DNA from: Adiantum capillus-veneris
Lineage: Eukaryota > Streptophyta > Polypodiopsida > Polypodiales > Pteridaceae
DNA: 64,000 bases
Assembly (NCBI GenBank): GCA_014529385.2
Contig: CM043964.1
Span: 8,815,497-8,879,496 of the forward strand
Direction of reading: 5' to 3'
The notes under the pieces were generated by a model, which ran no database searches, had not been told where the DNA came from, and worked only from the letters and a program-made list of their open reading frames with translations. Within the stretch, counting starts at the first letter, position 1, and each line of letters begins with the position of its first letter. The translations under genes and the position numbers were made by a program. Shown in pieces: positions 11,315 through 23,900 of the stretch.

Positions 11315-11900
11315 CAGATTTAGCGAGAACCACGATTAAATTTTCAATCCATGGAACGAAGCTGACTCGACTAGTGCATAAAGGCTACAAGAGGTTATCA
11401 ATCTCTCGAAAAACAACAAACAAGTCGCATCTAACTCAAGCTACACTCAAGTGACTGACATCACCAAAAACCAATCGCTCAAATTCCACTTTAGATCAAG
11501 TGCCAAAATCACGATTATTAACAGCAATGGATTTTTGACCTAATCGTTTTCGACCCAGAATGCACCTAAATTATTAGCAATTACGTCCCAATACCCCACC
11601 AATGCTTAGTTTTTGATTTTGAAGTGTAAATTCCTACTTAGAATGAAATTAGGCCACGGGTCGCCGATGCCAAAAGCTACGAAATGCCGTGAAGTGTTTA
11701 CGTCAATGTGTAGAGCTCTTACTAGTGAGGGAGTAGGAAGCGCGAGAAGGAGAAAAGTGAGCGCCGTTAGCTCACGCTGTGTATTTCATTATCCAAAAAC
11801 ATAATAATAACTTACAAAAATTGGCTTTTATACCTTAGCCAAGGTTTTTGGTGGTCAAAACTAATTTTTTGGGAGCTCTAACTAAAGATAGATAATGACA
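11315..11900 (-). repeat. Worn LTR-like region of element C
   Basis: The beginning matches the 5' LTR of element B (37138 on): shared pieces are AGCGAGAAC, TCAATCC, AGCTGAC.CGACTAG and GCAT. The later part keeps a C/G-rich stretch (GAGAAGGAGAAAAGTGAGCGC) and, on the minus strand, a TATA-like GGTATAAAAGCC (about 11825-11836) at the place where the LTRs of A and B have theirs. The ends cannot be placed and no primer-binding site is convincing. Confidence 0.45.
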
Positions 11901-12269
11901 TGTTGATACAATCTAGAAGCTTGTAGCCCCGGCTCATCTATTACAAAGTTTACCCAAAAAATAGAAGCTAAAATATTCTCGATTTATAAAAAATAATAAG
12001 TGTTTTGACAATGAAAGCTCCAAAAATAGTATCCGAGTTAGCTTGCTACTAACAAGAACGATGAACTCCTAAAAGTATCAGAGCTTTTTGCAGGTACATT
12101 TAACTCCATCATGTGATGTGCTTCTCTTCCTGCACCACAAGCTTCTTCATCACTATAGCTATGGAGACAAATGTCAATCTAGGTATGGTGTAGGGTGGGT
12201 CACCATCTTGGAGTGTTCAAGAGAGGTAGAGAGGCTTTGTTGTTTTATTTTTATGACTTATTGTTTATC

Positions 12270-12441
12270 TGTGAAATTTTTCTAGGAATATAATGTACCT
12301 TGTTCTTTAAAAATTACTAAGTTTTTTTCAAATTTGAAAAAATAGTATCCTTTTGTATATATATTTTTGTAAGTCTCAAGAGCTTTAAATACCCTTCTGT
12401 TGAACTCACGTGATAGCTTACATTTTTCTTAGGTGACCTCC
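12270..12441. repeat. Direct repeat, copy 2 (partner at 8901-9075)
   Basis: Same sequence as copy 1 with many substitutions; TTTAAATACCCTTCTGTTGA is exact in both. No TG...CA ends or target duplication could be fixed. Confidence 0.55.
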
Positions 12442-12449
12442 CTGAGCAC

Positions 12450-15400
12450 TCAACACTCAAGCTTCAAAACAAAGTTTTGATCTTTAAAACTTAAATTTTA
12501 CTCACAATTCACTAGCATGTCAACTTTTGCTCAATATCCTATTGATCGGGCTGCAAAAACCAAGTGAAATAAATCCTTGCCGACTTTAAAATGTACAAAC
12601 CCCTTCGCATTTTGGAATTGTCGTGCCCTCGACAATGCCTCTCAAATTGGCAAAAAGTCATATGCTACCACCTATAATTTTTCCCATTTTCAAACTCTAA
12701 TTTCCTGCCGTACAGGACTTTGTTTGATGAATGTTGATTGCTATGTCCTTCACATATTGCATAATATTTATACAAACCCTGACGAAGCTCCAAAAACCTC
12801 CAGAAACATCAATTAGAAATATCTTGGTAGCTAGACTGTGATTGTCGATCAAAAAAGACTGACATCTTCATAGGATGAGCACTTTAGGCCTATGTATTCA
12901 CTTCATCCATGAACCTTCATCTACATTTGTCCAATCTGATACACATATGCAGACGATACCAGCTTCAAACTGTCATAACTTCCTCATCATATCTCCAATT
13001 GACAAGCCATAAAGAAAGACCTGTAGAGATCTTTGAATACCACAATTCTAGTCCATAAACTCTCATTTGTGATCACGTCAAACATTCCCACTTTTAGCAT
13101 AAAAAACATAGTTGTTGGCCCTTTAATGTCACATTTGGTATACATTTAGCATTAAAATTGCTTGTTACCAAGCCTTGATCACTGCTCAATAAACATATAA
13201 AATTCAACTAAGCCTAATCTGCATCTTTTTTCTCTTTTTTCCATATTGGAAGCAGAGCTGCATGATAATGTACGCGCTTAGTATATTGTTTAGCACAAGA
13301 TTAACACTTGTCAACTACCTATCCTCTCTAGATAACTGACAGTACTGAGGTGTGTAATTGTAGTGACCTGATCTACAAGCACCCAAACGAGGCCATGACC
13401 TCTATTGGTGATTGATAGATCTATAATTGATCTCGTAGAGATAGTGCACCTAGAGCATGAAATGCTTTAGAAGCTACTGATGTCATGAATGTCTGGGCCA
13501 CTCCAAATCAGTCTTTGTTCAACACTAGTGCCCATAACATTTAGTATGCATGCACATGACAAAAAAATAGATCCAAACCTACATATCCATAATAGTACTT
13601 GGCAATGCTTATCGCTAATGATATGCTCACAGCTCATGGGAGAAGAACTACATACTTTCCACGTGAAAACCGTGCTAGCCTATTTGGGGCAGATTAGGAT
13701 GTGAAAATCCATCACATCTAGGTACCAAATGAATTAGTTCATCAACAAAACATAACTTTTCTACGTGTATAAACAACCATCCATTAAATTTATTTAACAA
13801 TACTTGTAACCTTAACAAGTCTTACTATCCCAAAAAAACTGGCCACTAAAATTGCTCCTGATACAATGTGTTGAGAATGGTCTAATAAACGGATTTGAAT
13901 AACACGTGGGGAGTTTTTCAAAACACATAATTGAAATGACAGGTGCAATTGTCAGTTCCAAAGACTCATATTCTCCACATGTGGAATATGTCTCAAATAA
14001 GGATGTCCAAAAAAGAACATCTTGCAAGTACAAGATGCACTTATGTGTGGAGGTAATTGTAAGCACTCTACGACATTAGTGAGAGGGACCCTTGTTATCC
14101 TTGCTCCACATAGGCTAAACTGAACTCCTTCAATTCCTTGACCATGATGTATCCCATGTAACAACATGTGCCAATCAAAACCCTACATGTAGCTCCATAA
14201 CTACATAACGCAAAGATGTGTTTTGGACACTATGGACCAATTTACTAATTTTCTCCTACATGACGGTGCCATGTATTTTAAGAGAAAAATGGCTGAAATC
14301 ATAGAAGCGTATTCATCCCACTTAGAAGAAATTAATCAAAACATATTTTAAAAAAAATAAAATTAGATGAATGCTTGGAGGATGAACATAGTGTTCTCTT
14401 ACCCGTAGTCAAATGCACATGACCAAATCTCCCACCTAAGAAGGCCTAGAAACACTAATTGAAAGATTAGTGAAAATCAAAGAATTACTGCATTAGTAAC
14501 CTTGGGTGTTTGTTGCCTTTGCAATCCAAACCCCTTGGTTAAAATTCAAAACTTCAAATCCCTTGGTTAGAATCTGTATGAAAACTACTCAACCTATAGC
14601 CAACAATGACCAACATAGTCTATTGTGTCTAATAGTGATTGAAATGAACTTTAGAAGTTGAACTTGTCCACTATCCCTTGGCATATTGCAAACTTCTTCC
14701 CTTGAAATTTTAACTATGATGAGATCAAATTGTGAACCTTAACACCTATGGAGTGATTGTATATTAGATCGCTCATATCCCTACAATTACTAATCCAAAA
14801 GACACAATCAATGCTACAACTAAGCATAGATCATCTCATAATTGGAATCCTATTCACAGCTGAATCTCAAAATGATGAAATCTCTCCTTGAATGGAAGAG
14901 AATGATTCCTAATGCCCCAAAGAAAGTAGTCATATTAGATTTCTTGGGTTTTCAAGAAGATATTACCTACTAGGAGGCTCTCTTAATATATTCATGTCAT
15001 CCCATGAAATATTTGTTTGATGGCGCGACTTGCTATCCACAAAAAGCATCATTTGTATTGCCATTACCTTGTGCAAAGAAATTGCCTGTCATTTTAGTTA
15101 TATATAATAAGCACAAGAAAATATACCAGCCTCAACTCTTTCTAGCAAAGTAGCTGATGTTATAATGGAAGTGTAAGCCAAGCATTAGTGGAACTAGTCC
15201 ACAATACTTGCATGTCATATAGGCATAGCAGAAATTATGTAATAAGTTTTTGGCTTCAATGACAATTTCTACAATGTGAGGAGATTCCATATGTGCCTTG
15301 CACGACGTGTGCTGGCGTGGATACATCATTTGGTCATTGCAAACCATAACTATGAGCTTATATCCTCTTACTGTGACTCAAATTTTGTGCCATTATCCTT

Positions 15401-18206
15401 GATCCTAAATCAATAGATAGTAATGTGGCACATAATAGAATTTTTTTCTTTGTAGTAATTTTGTCAAAGCACTTTGCTTTTCACATCAAAGAGATTTTAT
15501 TCAAATAAAAATTGAAAGACGAAAATACAAGTAGAACAGAAAATGGTCTAACCTTGTTGCCCCTCTGAGAGTAGTTGCATTTGCATTGAATGTGGCTTGT
15601 AGCCATATATGATGAGAATTTTAGAGCTATCGGATGTACCTTGTACGACCTCAAGGCTTGGTTTATACTGATTGCCAATAAAAAAACATATAGACATGTT
15701 TTCAAGTTCTCCCAAGTTTGTATGCTACCAACATATTCCAAACTTTGGAAGCTTCTAGGCCAAATTTCCTAAAGTGAAGCCTTGCTTCATATAAGTTTAT
15801 TGAGGAGATGAGACAAAACCTAACCTCATTGTTGTTAGCTAACAGGTGCTTTGGGTGACCCACAAATGTCAAAGCAAAAGAGAAACAACATTATTGATCT
15901 TTCATACAAGAATGGCCTTGCCGAATCATGCAGCTTATTGAGAATCATGAGATTGCTAACGACGCCCGAGAGTAAAACATTTTGGGTGGCACGGCATTGA
16001 ATGCCCTGCCACCCATCAACCATATTGAATGTCTCAAGAATAGAGTAAAACTCAATGAATCCAAGATAAACCTAGATTCACCTTTGAAAAAAAGTGGAAG
16101 GTATAGACCCAAAGTAGTCACCCACAAGACAATATAACCATTAACTCCATCATGCATAGTATTGTTTGCAGAATAAAGACACAAAAAATTGACAAAGTAA
16201 TTGGACTAAAGTAAATCAATGACAATTATACACATCATACACAAAATCACTTGATTGTTAAGCTTTGCAAATGTAATAGTTACAACACAATTGTCATTAT
16301 TGAGAAAATACATAGTTTTCCAATAGTTACAAAAAGACGTATACACGTCATCTCATTATACATGCTATGAAAAAAGAAAACTAATGCTATCTGGCTACGA
16401 CTAGAGTGACATCGTTCAATCAGACGTATCATCACATCCAAGCAGCATATCTGTTGGATTCTGCAGAAAAAATAATAAGACTTTTTGTAAGTATAAACAT
16501 ATAATTACAAAACAATCTATTTCCTTAGCTTATCATTAAAATGCAACAAATGTAAAAGAGTAAAGCGAAATCCTAACCATGCCACCGTGAGACCTCAGAA
16601 TGTCCATCAGGGCGTTTAAGCCTTTTCTGCTTGCTTACTCGCGCTTGTACGGTGTGGGGTTACGTTGTCAGGCGTTTTTCGGACGGGCGAAAAGCCAATC
16701 AGCGACACTGGAATGCCTAGCAAACAGCCATTGTATATACTTGTACATACCTATGATTGCACTTTGAGAGTGGTTTTCAAGGTAGTCGTACAAAGCTTTG
16801 GTTCTGGCCGGGCTCTGGAAGCAAACCATAGACACCATGTACATGCTAGTGATCGGTGGTTGTTCTTTAAGTATACGATAATGGATATGAGAGCTCATTT
16901 TGGATACTTATGGTGGAAATGAACCTTTGCTTGAGCCATTTAAGCTACTTCTCGTAGTTGACTGTGAGGATTGCAAGCATGGACAATGCGTGCCGCCATG
17001 GGATAAGAGGGCAAGGCTCGCGAATGAAGGTTATATCGTCGTGGGAACCGACCCTTGCTTAAAATAAAAGAATAATAATGAAGATTATGGCCAAAAAAAT
17101 GACGAGAGAGCTCTCTGCAATGATTGCGAGCATGGGCCTGCACGTGCAGAAGCCGCCAACTGGAGGGGGGCTTGGAGACCAGAGGGGAAAGGGGAAGAGG
17201 GACCACCCTGCTGAAAAAAGGAAAGAGGGGGTCTAGGTGTGTGTGAGTCAGAGAGAGCCGAGAGCAAGGGACATTGGGGTTTCTGCACTCACAACGAGCA
17301 GCCGCCATGGATCACAGAGTGAAAGGGGGGAAGGTGAAGCGGGACATGTAGGGAATGAAGGGCGACCAGCCAGGGAAGGGGCTCTCCAGGCCAGCCTAAA
17401 CGAAAGCAAGGGAGGAGGGCAAGTGGATATCAGTGCGCTGCAAAAGCCTGAGGGAGCAGCCGCCATAGCGCGAGCAGGTAGAGAGGGGCACTCGAGGCCA
17501 GTACACGCAAGTGAAGGGGCATGCACGCTACAGGAGCACAAGTCAAGGTTGCCAGAGGACGATAAAGGAGGCTGCAGGTAGGCAGGCCTTCGGGGCTCCA
17601 GGAGGAAAAACTACGACCATTCATAAGCACTGCTTGATATGTGCTGCAGAAGGGGGGAAATACAGAGGGAGCTTGGGCGAGGCCAGCTTGATAAGGTTTA
17701 AGAGGGAGGTGTCCGGGTTCTATGAGTGAGAAAAGGGATCGAGAGGGAGCATTTTGAAAGGCAATTCAATCTCTCCAGCTGGATGGGGTTTTCCGCTATG
17801 AAGTAGCATCCGTATGCACTGAAAATTTATATTAGGAGTCCGTTGTACATCTTGCTTCTGGTATGCTCATGCTATTAAGTATGGATTTCAGTGCTTCACT
17901 GTTCCCTCAAAAGTCTTCGTGTAGTAAGTTTATACAAAAACCTTAAGAGAGAGAGATTCATTATCTGTTTTGGTCAACCACAAGTGAGTGCATAATTGTT
18001 TGGTGGTTTAGTGGAGCACCAGGGCTTGGGTTGATAGCTGAATATTGTCTTTAAAGTGGTAGTTTCTGGTGTTTGAGTGGATAGATTTGTGATCCCGAAC
18101 TGGCAGAGAGGGCAAGCTATAGAGGTGTTTCGCTCTGGCTTTCCTCTGTCAACATCTTGTCATCGACCACTGTTCAAAATATACAAAGAATCCATTATGT
18201 TAGAAT
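12450..18206. other. Long stretch without a recognisable gene
   Basis: No ORF with family resemblance on either strand. 12450-16650 is AT-rich and looks like decayed repeat DNA. A minus-strand reading near 13350-13420 gives GHGLVWVLVDQVTT, slightly like the start of a Gypsy integrase core, but too short and broken to call. 16650-17760 is richer in G and C with purine-rich plus-strand runs and overlapping ORFs of low complexity. I see no promoter or RNA gene. Confidence 0.3.
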
Positions 18207-19075
18207 TTAATAATACAAATAGATGTAACTACCAAACCTAAAGAGCAATGCAAAAACACTTATAAAATCGGCTTCAAATGATGCCCACCCGTCGCTCCCC
18301 AAGTGGTGCGAGCTCCCTGCCTCTACTCGGACTTTGGCTGCCTCCTTTTGTTGCTTCCACTTGTCAGGATTCTCGCGCACGCTGCTCGCTTCGCATTCTT
18401 CCAATCTTCTTTGGCCGGCCAATGTGGTCTATTCCACCCATGCTTTAGTGCCTTCTGTACTTCAAAACGCTTGTGCTTGAAATATTCACGCATTCAAACC
18501 TTCATGAAGTCTTCATTGAAGCACTCATCCCGACTTGATACGGGAAACTCTTCATGCAACATGCTGATGACTCTGTCTTTTAATTCATTTTGCACTTCAC
18601 TCCAAGTGTTTAGTATGTAGTGTCTAAACACTTGACAGCAAAGACAGTGCATCACGTTCTTGCCTTCGTCATCCAAGATGATGTCTCCGTTGATGTCGAC
18701 AGAGTATGAAAAGCCCTCTTGCCTGTGACGTATGAACCTGGGTTTCTCGGTAGGGGTCTCTAGCGGCATCTTGATGGGGGTACAAACGTCAAGTGTCTCC
18801 ACTGGATTTTGGGTCCCAAAGCGAGGAGTGTTGATTGGGGTGACTCCCGGAGAAGTAGCTAGTGGTGTGTATCCAGGAACGGCCGATAGCCACGCAAATC
18901 CTGGCATAGATGGGGATGTCATGGCTAGTGTGGGGGTGAGCAAAGAAGAGGAAGGTAAGGAGCCTTGTCAAACACGCGGTGGTGTTGAGGCATGAGCGAT
19001 GGCATCCCCACAGCAACCGCTGCCGCCACCACTAGAGCGTTGGTGCGTAGACAAGTGTGAAGATCGTCTCATCGA
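18207..19075 (-). pseudogene. CACTA second gene (TnpA/Transposase_24-like), main exon
   Basis: Reading on the minus strand, the ORF at 18494-18943 has a Thr/Pro/Ser-rich part (TPLATSPGVTPINTP). A conserved-looking part follows (FSYSVDINGDIILDDEG, then LNTWSEVQNELKDRVISMLHEEF). After a stop it continues EYFKHKRFEVQKALKHGW. A frame change near 18420 then gives WKQQKEAAKVRVEAGSSHHLGSDG. The order DIN...W.....LKD......F...F.....HK...W....SSHHLGS fits the plant Ptta/En/Spm Transposase_24 family, whose known members bind subterminal repeats. The exon is cut at 19075 by the Copia insertion; its other part is at 24564-24718. It is broken by at least one frameshift and stops. Confidence 0.6.
19071..19075. 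repeat. Target-site duplication of Copia element (left)
   Basis: ATCGA directly before the 5' LTR, identical to 24564-24568 directly after the 3' LTR. Confidence 0.9.
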
Positions 19076-19218
19076 TGTTGGAGCTATATATGGCTCACTC
19101 TACTGAACTTGGTCTCACCTATATATTTGTATCTTGTTCTCAATATGAATCAGTCTTTGGGAGCGTATATGGTGTGTCTCTTGTCTCGTCTCTCTCTCTT
19201 TCTCTCTACATCTCAACA
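19076..19218 (+). repeat. Copia 5' LTR (143 bp)
   Basis: Begins TGTTGGAGCT and ends CATCTCAACA. Same length as the 3' LTR. Contains TATATATTTG (about 19121) as a possible TATA box and a CT-rich tail. Unusually short for an LTR, but the three other Copia-type LTRs here are equally short. Confidence 0.95.
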
Positions 19219-19231
19219 TGGTATCAGAGCG
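19219..19231 (+). promoter_or_regulatory. Primer-binding site (initiator tRNA-Met)
   Basis: TGGTATCAGAGCG follows the LTR directly. TGGTATCAGAGC is the standard sequence complementary to the 3' end of plant initiator tRNA-Met, used by most plant Copia elements. Confidence 0.92.
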
Positions 19232-19985
19232 GTAACGATCACGCGTCGATTCAATTCATGGTGACAACAGTATGTGTATGCGATTCGCATGTAAGATTCA
19301 AAATTGTTACAAATTTTATTTTTGAGCGTTGATTCTTGTTAACTGTGGTTTTTTTGTGTTAAGAAGAATATGATTAGTGTTTTATGTGGCGTTTATTTAT
19401 AATCAATCTAATCGTTGATTACGTTTTCTTGTTAATGACACCGTGAACTTCATCTCAATTTTTCTTGCTGTTCTGCTCAAAATTTGGAGAAACGAAAAAA
19501 GCGCAATGGAGCGTAGCGCAATAGCACTTTTCATCCAAAACTTGTTTGTCTCCTCGAGCTCTTCGATTTGAGTTCTAGGTTTGCGTCAATCGAAGTTCGC
19601 AGCAGAAAGTTATGCTGTTTTTACTGCAATAGAGCTTGACGCAGCTTTCTTCGTCCTACTTCTTCGTGAAGCGTCCGCGATCGTTTTTCTTATTTTGGCG
19701 TTAGCTTTTACGAGAAGATTTAGCTTTTTGCTATTCGTATTGTGGCCGTCAATCTTGCGTCTCACGCCACTCTATTTTGAGGACTCGTTTATTATTAACG
19801 TCTCCTTTACCCTGTCTTTTTTGGGTGACGTCTCTCACATCTTTGGACGTTCCTTGAGCATCCTTCTTACGTTTATAGTTGACAGAACGCAGTACTCATA
19901 TCTCTCTCATTCTCAATTGCGGCCTTCACCATATATGGTGTGCAGATTCTGCGATCTGTTCTTATACGTCTTCTCGCAACAAGAT

Positions 19986-20798
19986 ATGGCTATGAATATT
20001 CTCGTCAACGGCTTTCCTTCTGGCCAACGTTCTGTTCCTCCTTTCCAAGGTCAAGGATTTCCAGGCTGGAAAGCAAAGATGTTGTTAATTCTTGAAGGCG
20101 ATGAACTCTCCGATGTTGTTCTTGGAAATCGTGTTTGTCCGCCTCAGCCTGTTGATACGGATAATGATAACGTGCTTATCACTGAAGGACCTATATTTGA
20201 AGATTGGAATGTTGCCTATACGGATTGGCAACGACGTGATAAAGCAACTCGTCGGTATATTATTTCTGCTCTTACTGATTCCCTTTTGCTTGATATGTAT
20301 GAACTGCCTACTTCCCATGACGTATGGAAGTACCTTATTGCAAACTTTCAGAAGAAATCTGTTACAGAAATACTTTATTTGAGAGGGTTGCTTAACAAGT
20401 TACAATATGAAGTTGGTACTGCCATGACGGGACATATTGAGTCTTTCAAATCTATTATTAATCAACTTGCTGCTGCCGGTGATCCTGTTCCACAAAAGCA
20501 ACTGATTACACTTCTCCTTGATACGGTGAAGGACTTTTCTTATGATAACATTGTTACTATTCTCTCTAATAAAGATGGTCTTGATTTCGACCAAGCTTGC
20601 ATGTCTTTAATTGAATACTCTCAACGTCAAGAACGTCGGAATGCTGGTCATGATACAACTATGATTTCACAAGAGGAGACTGAGTCACAACAGATGGAAC
20701 GTGCTTTTTATGCTCGAAGGCGTCCATTTCAACAAGGAAACCGCAGAGGTGGCCGTCGCGGTAATATTTTCTCTCGTCTCAAATTTCCTAATAAGTAA
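19986..20798 (+). CDS. gag: Copia Gag (UBN2-type)
   Basis: The frame is open from 19581, but I place the start at the ATG at 19986 because the peptide before it is hydrophobic and unlike Gag. From there it reads MAMNILVNGF, then FPGWKAKMLLILEGDELSDV. Next come WNVAYTDWQRRDKATRRYI, DVWKYLIANFQKKS and the helical segment LRGLLNKLQYEVGTAMTGHI. This is the usual Copia Gag (UBN2/DUF4219) order. A basic RRPFQQGNRRGGRRGN tail follows. The ORF stops at TAA 20796-20798, and the same frame continues at once into zinc knuckles and pol. Gag forms the particle that packages the element RNA. Confidence 0.85.
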   Translation: MAMNILVNGFPSGQRSVPPFQGQGFPGWKAKMLLILEGDELSDVVLGNRVCPPQPVDTDNDNVLITEGPIFEDWNVAYTDWQRRDKATRRYIISALTDSLLLDMYELPTSHDVWKYLIANFQKKSVTEILYLRGLLNKLQYEVGTAMTGHIESFKSIINQLAAAGDPVPQKQLITLLLDTVKDFSYDNIVTILSNKDGLDFDQACMSLIEYSQRQERRNAGHDTTMISQEETESQQMERAFYARRRPFQQGNRRGGRRGNIFSRLKFPNK

Positions 20799-20954
20799 TG
20801 TTCTTACTACAATAGAAATGGCCATACTGAAGATGATTGTTGGGCACGTCAATATGATGAAGAACACAATATTACCACAAAACAACCACGTTTATCTAGA
20901 GACTCTTCTTCTTCTTCTTGTGAATATTGTGGACGATCTGATCATCCCACTCAT
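20799..20954 (+). other. Copia zinc-knuckle region after the internal stop
   Basis: In frame with both gag and pol and free of stops. It encodes two CCHC-type knuckles. The first (CSYYNRNGHTEDDC) has Tyr where the second Cys should be. The second (CEYCGRSDHPTHMC) is complete. Zinc knuckles of Gag bind RNA. Without read-through of the TAA, ribosomes would not reach this region from the gag start. Confidence 0.8.
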
Positions 20955-23900
20955 ATGTGCTATAAGCGTCGATTCAACACAGATCGGAATAGAGCATATG
21001 CTATTGAACATCGAAACAACATTGTACCAGAAACAAGCTGCGTCCTATGTTCAGTTGCTCCAGACAGAATACTTCATGTACGTGATGGATCACTTTTTAT
21101 TGTCGATTCTGGTGCTACAGGAAATATGACATATCAGTCTAAGTGGCTCCATAACTATCATCCACTGCCAGTTCAACGTGTTTTTTATCTTGCTGATGAT
21201 ACTACTTGTCAAGTAAAGGGTATTGGAGACTTATATCTTGGTACCTTATCTTCTTCCACTCGAATTTTGCGAGGAGTATTACATGTACCAGATCTTGAAC
21301 GTAATCTTCTTTCAGTTGCTAGACTTGTTGATCTTGGTCTGTTTGTTGGATTTGATTATACCAAATGCCGAATTGAGAAAGATGGACAGACTATAGCCAC
21401 TGCTCCTCGAAACGGTAATTTATTTGAACTCTCTCTCAACGATGCTGTAACAAATATTGTCACTGCTCTAGGTGATCATGATTGCAAAGTATGGCATCGC
21501 CGTTTTGTTCATGCTGATTTCTCAAAACTCCTTGATCTTCAACGTCGTGATCTTGTTCATGGCATCGATCTTAAAGCCCATCCCCATATGGGAATTTGTG
21601 AATTTTGTGATCTTGGGAAACACAATCGTAAACCCTTTCCTCTTTCAAATACAACTCATTCTCATGACATCTTGGATCTTGTTCATACTGATATATGTGG
21701 ACCTCTACCTTCTTCGAGATCACAATATCGCTACTTCATTACTTTCATTGATGATTTCTCAAGGTATAGGACTGTATTTCTACTTAGACAAAAATCTGAA
21801 GCCTTATCTGTTTTCAAACAATTCCACAAGGCTGCGGAACTTCAAACTGGTCGTCGCCTTAAGAAGCTTCATAGTGACAATGGAGGCGAATATGTTTCTC
21901 GAGAGTTTGTGAGTTACTGTGCTAACAGTGGAATTCATCATGAACACACTATTCCATATTCGCCTCAACAGAATGGTGTTGCTGAACGAAAGAATCGCAC
22001 TATTCTCAATGCTGTAAGATGTATGCTGATTCATTTTGGCTTATCTCGTGTTTTCTGGGCTGAAGCTACTTTGACAGCAACATTTATTCAGAATCATCTT
22101 CCTACTACTGCACCCTCTGGTAAGATACCCATCACAGCATGGACAGGTGACATTCCTTCTGTATCTCATTTTCAAACCTTTGGATGTATTGCTTATATTC
22201 ATGTTCCCAAAGAAACACGAACAAATCTTGATGCTCCTGGTCTTAAAGTTATTTTTATTGGATATTCTGACACTTCCAAAGGCTACAAATTCTATGACCC
22301 TTCCTCCAAGAAAGTAATTGTGAATCGTGATGCTACTTTTAACGAACAGCTTATGGGAGGCTCATGGTCCATGGATGATTCTGATGATACTAAATCATTG
22401 CTTCAGGCGTTTTCATTTCTTTCAGAAGATGAAACTCTTCCTATAGAGCAACTTTCCTCCTCACAACCATCCATTCCAAATGTTGCCAATGATGATATTG
22501 ATATTTTTGTTGATCTGCCTATTGATTTTGAACATGGCTCATGTCATGTTTATGATGACGATATTGCTGATAATGCTTTTTCTACTTCTGAAGATCCCGT
22601 TACTTATGATGAAGCTATCTCTTCACCACAAAAGGATCAATGGCAAGAGGCTATGGAAGCAGAGTACGATTCTCTTATCTCTAAAGGTACATGGATACTA
22701 ACTGAATTACCTCCTGGTCGTACAGCTATTAAATGTAAGTGGGTGTATAAGACAAAAGTAAAAGCAGATGGATCTTTTGACAAGTTCAAGGCGCTTTTAG
22801 TTGCAAAAGGTTACTCCCAAGTAGCTGGTGTTGATTATCAAGAGACTTTTTCACCAGTTGTTCGCATTACAAGTGTTCGAGTTTTATTGGCATTTGCTGT
22901 TCAATTTGATTTAGAAGCTCATCAAATGGATGTGCGAACAGCTTTTCTTAATGGTGACTTGGAAGAGGAAATTTATATGGAACAACCAGAAGGGTTTGTT
23001 ATTCCAGGTAAAGAAGACCTTGTTGCTCAACTCCATAAGGCACTATATGGTCTCAAACAAGCTTCGCGAGCCTGGTATACAAAATTTGATCTTTTTCTCA
23101 GCTCTAAAGGATTCATCTCTTGCTCGTCAGACCCCAACTTATACATAAAACGCCAAGGTAGCAGTTTTGTGATTCTTGCTCTTTATGTGGATGATACCAT
23201 CCTTGTTTCCAATGATTTGGGATTTCTTCAGCAAGTGAAAAAGTTATTGTCTTCTGCATTCGATATGGTGGATCTTGGAGAGATTCACTCTTGTCTTGGC
23301 ATTCAAATCCAACGGAACCGTACAAAAGGTATTTTATTCCTTCGACAGTCAAAGTTTATTGCAGATACTATTCAAAAATTTGGTATGGAATCTGCACATT
23401 CAGCCAACACACCTTGTCATGCGAGCTCTACGAAGAATACTTTTGACAATGGCGGTCAACTTGTCACAAATCAACCTTATGCTAACTTGATTGGATGTCT
23501 TCAGTTTGTTGGCATGAACACTCGTCCTGATATTCTGTTTGCTGCTAACTATCTTGGACAACATCTTGCATGTCCTTCTCTTAAGCATTGGTCTGCTGCA
23601 AAGCGTGTATTGAAATACTTGAAAGGCACTACAGATTTTGGTTTAGTCTATCGACGACAACTCACTTCGGATTCTATGCAATCTCTTTCTCTTTTGGGTT
23701 ACACAGATGCAGACTGGGCAAGCTCACATTTATCTATGCGATCTACTAGTGGAAATTGCTTCTTTATAAATGGTTGTCTTGTTTCTTGGACCAGCAAGAA
23801 ACAACGTTGTGTTGCAGTTTCTACGACTGAGTCAGAATATGTTGCGGCATCACTTGCAGCTCGTGAGTTGATTTGTCTTCGACAAATGCTGGTTGATATT

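Noticed and set aside
13300-13480. Minus-strand similarity to a Gypsy integrase core (GHGLVWVLVDQVTT)
   Set aside because: Only a dozen residues fit; no catalytic D-D-E residues or zinc domain in any frame nearby.
15590-15772. Plus-strand LYDLKAWF resembling the Copia LYGLKQA.RAWY motif
   Set aside because: Single short match, no flanking reverse transcriptase motifs, frame full of stops.
17237-17581. Overlapping ORFs on both strands in a GC-richer patch as a possible host gene
   Set aside because: Low-complexity composition, no domain, no promoter or splice pattern.
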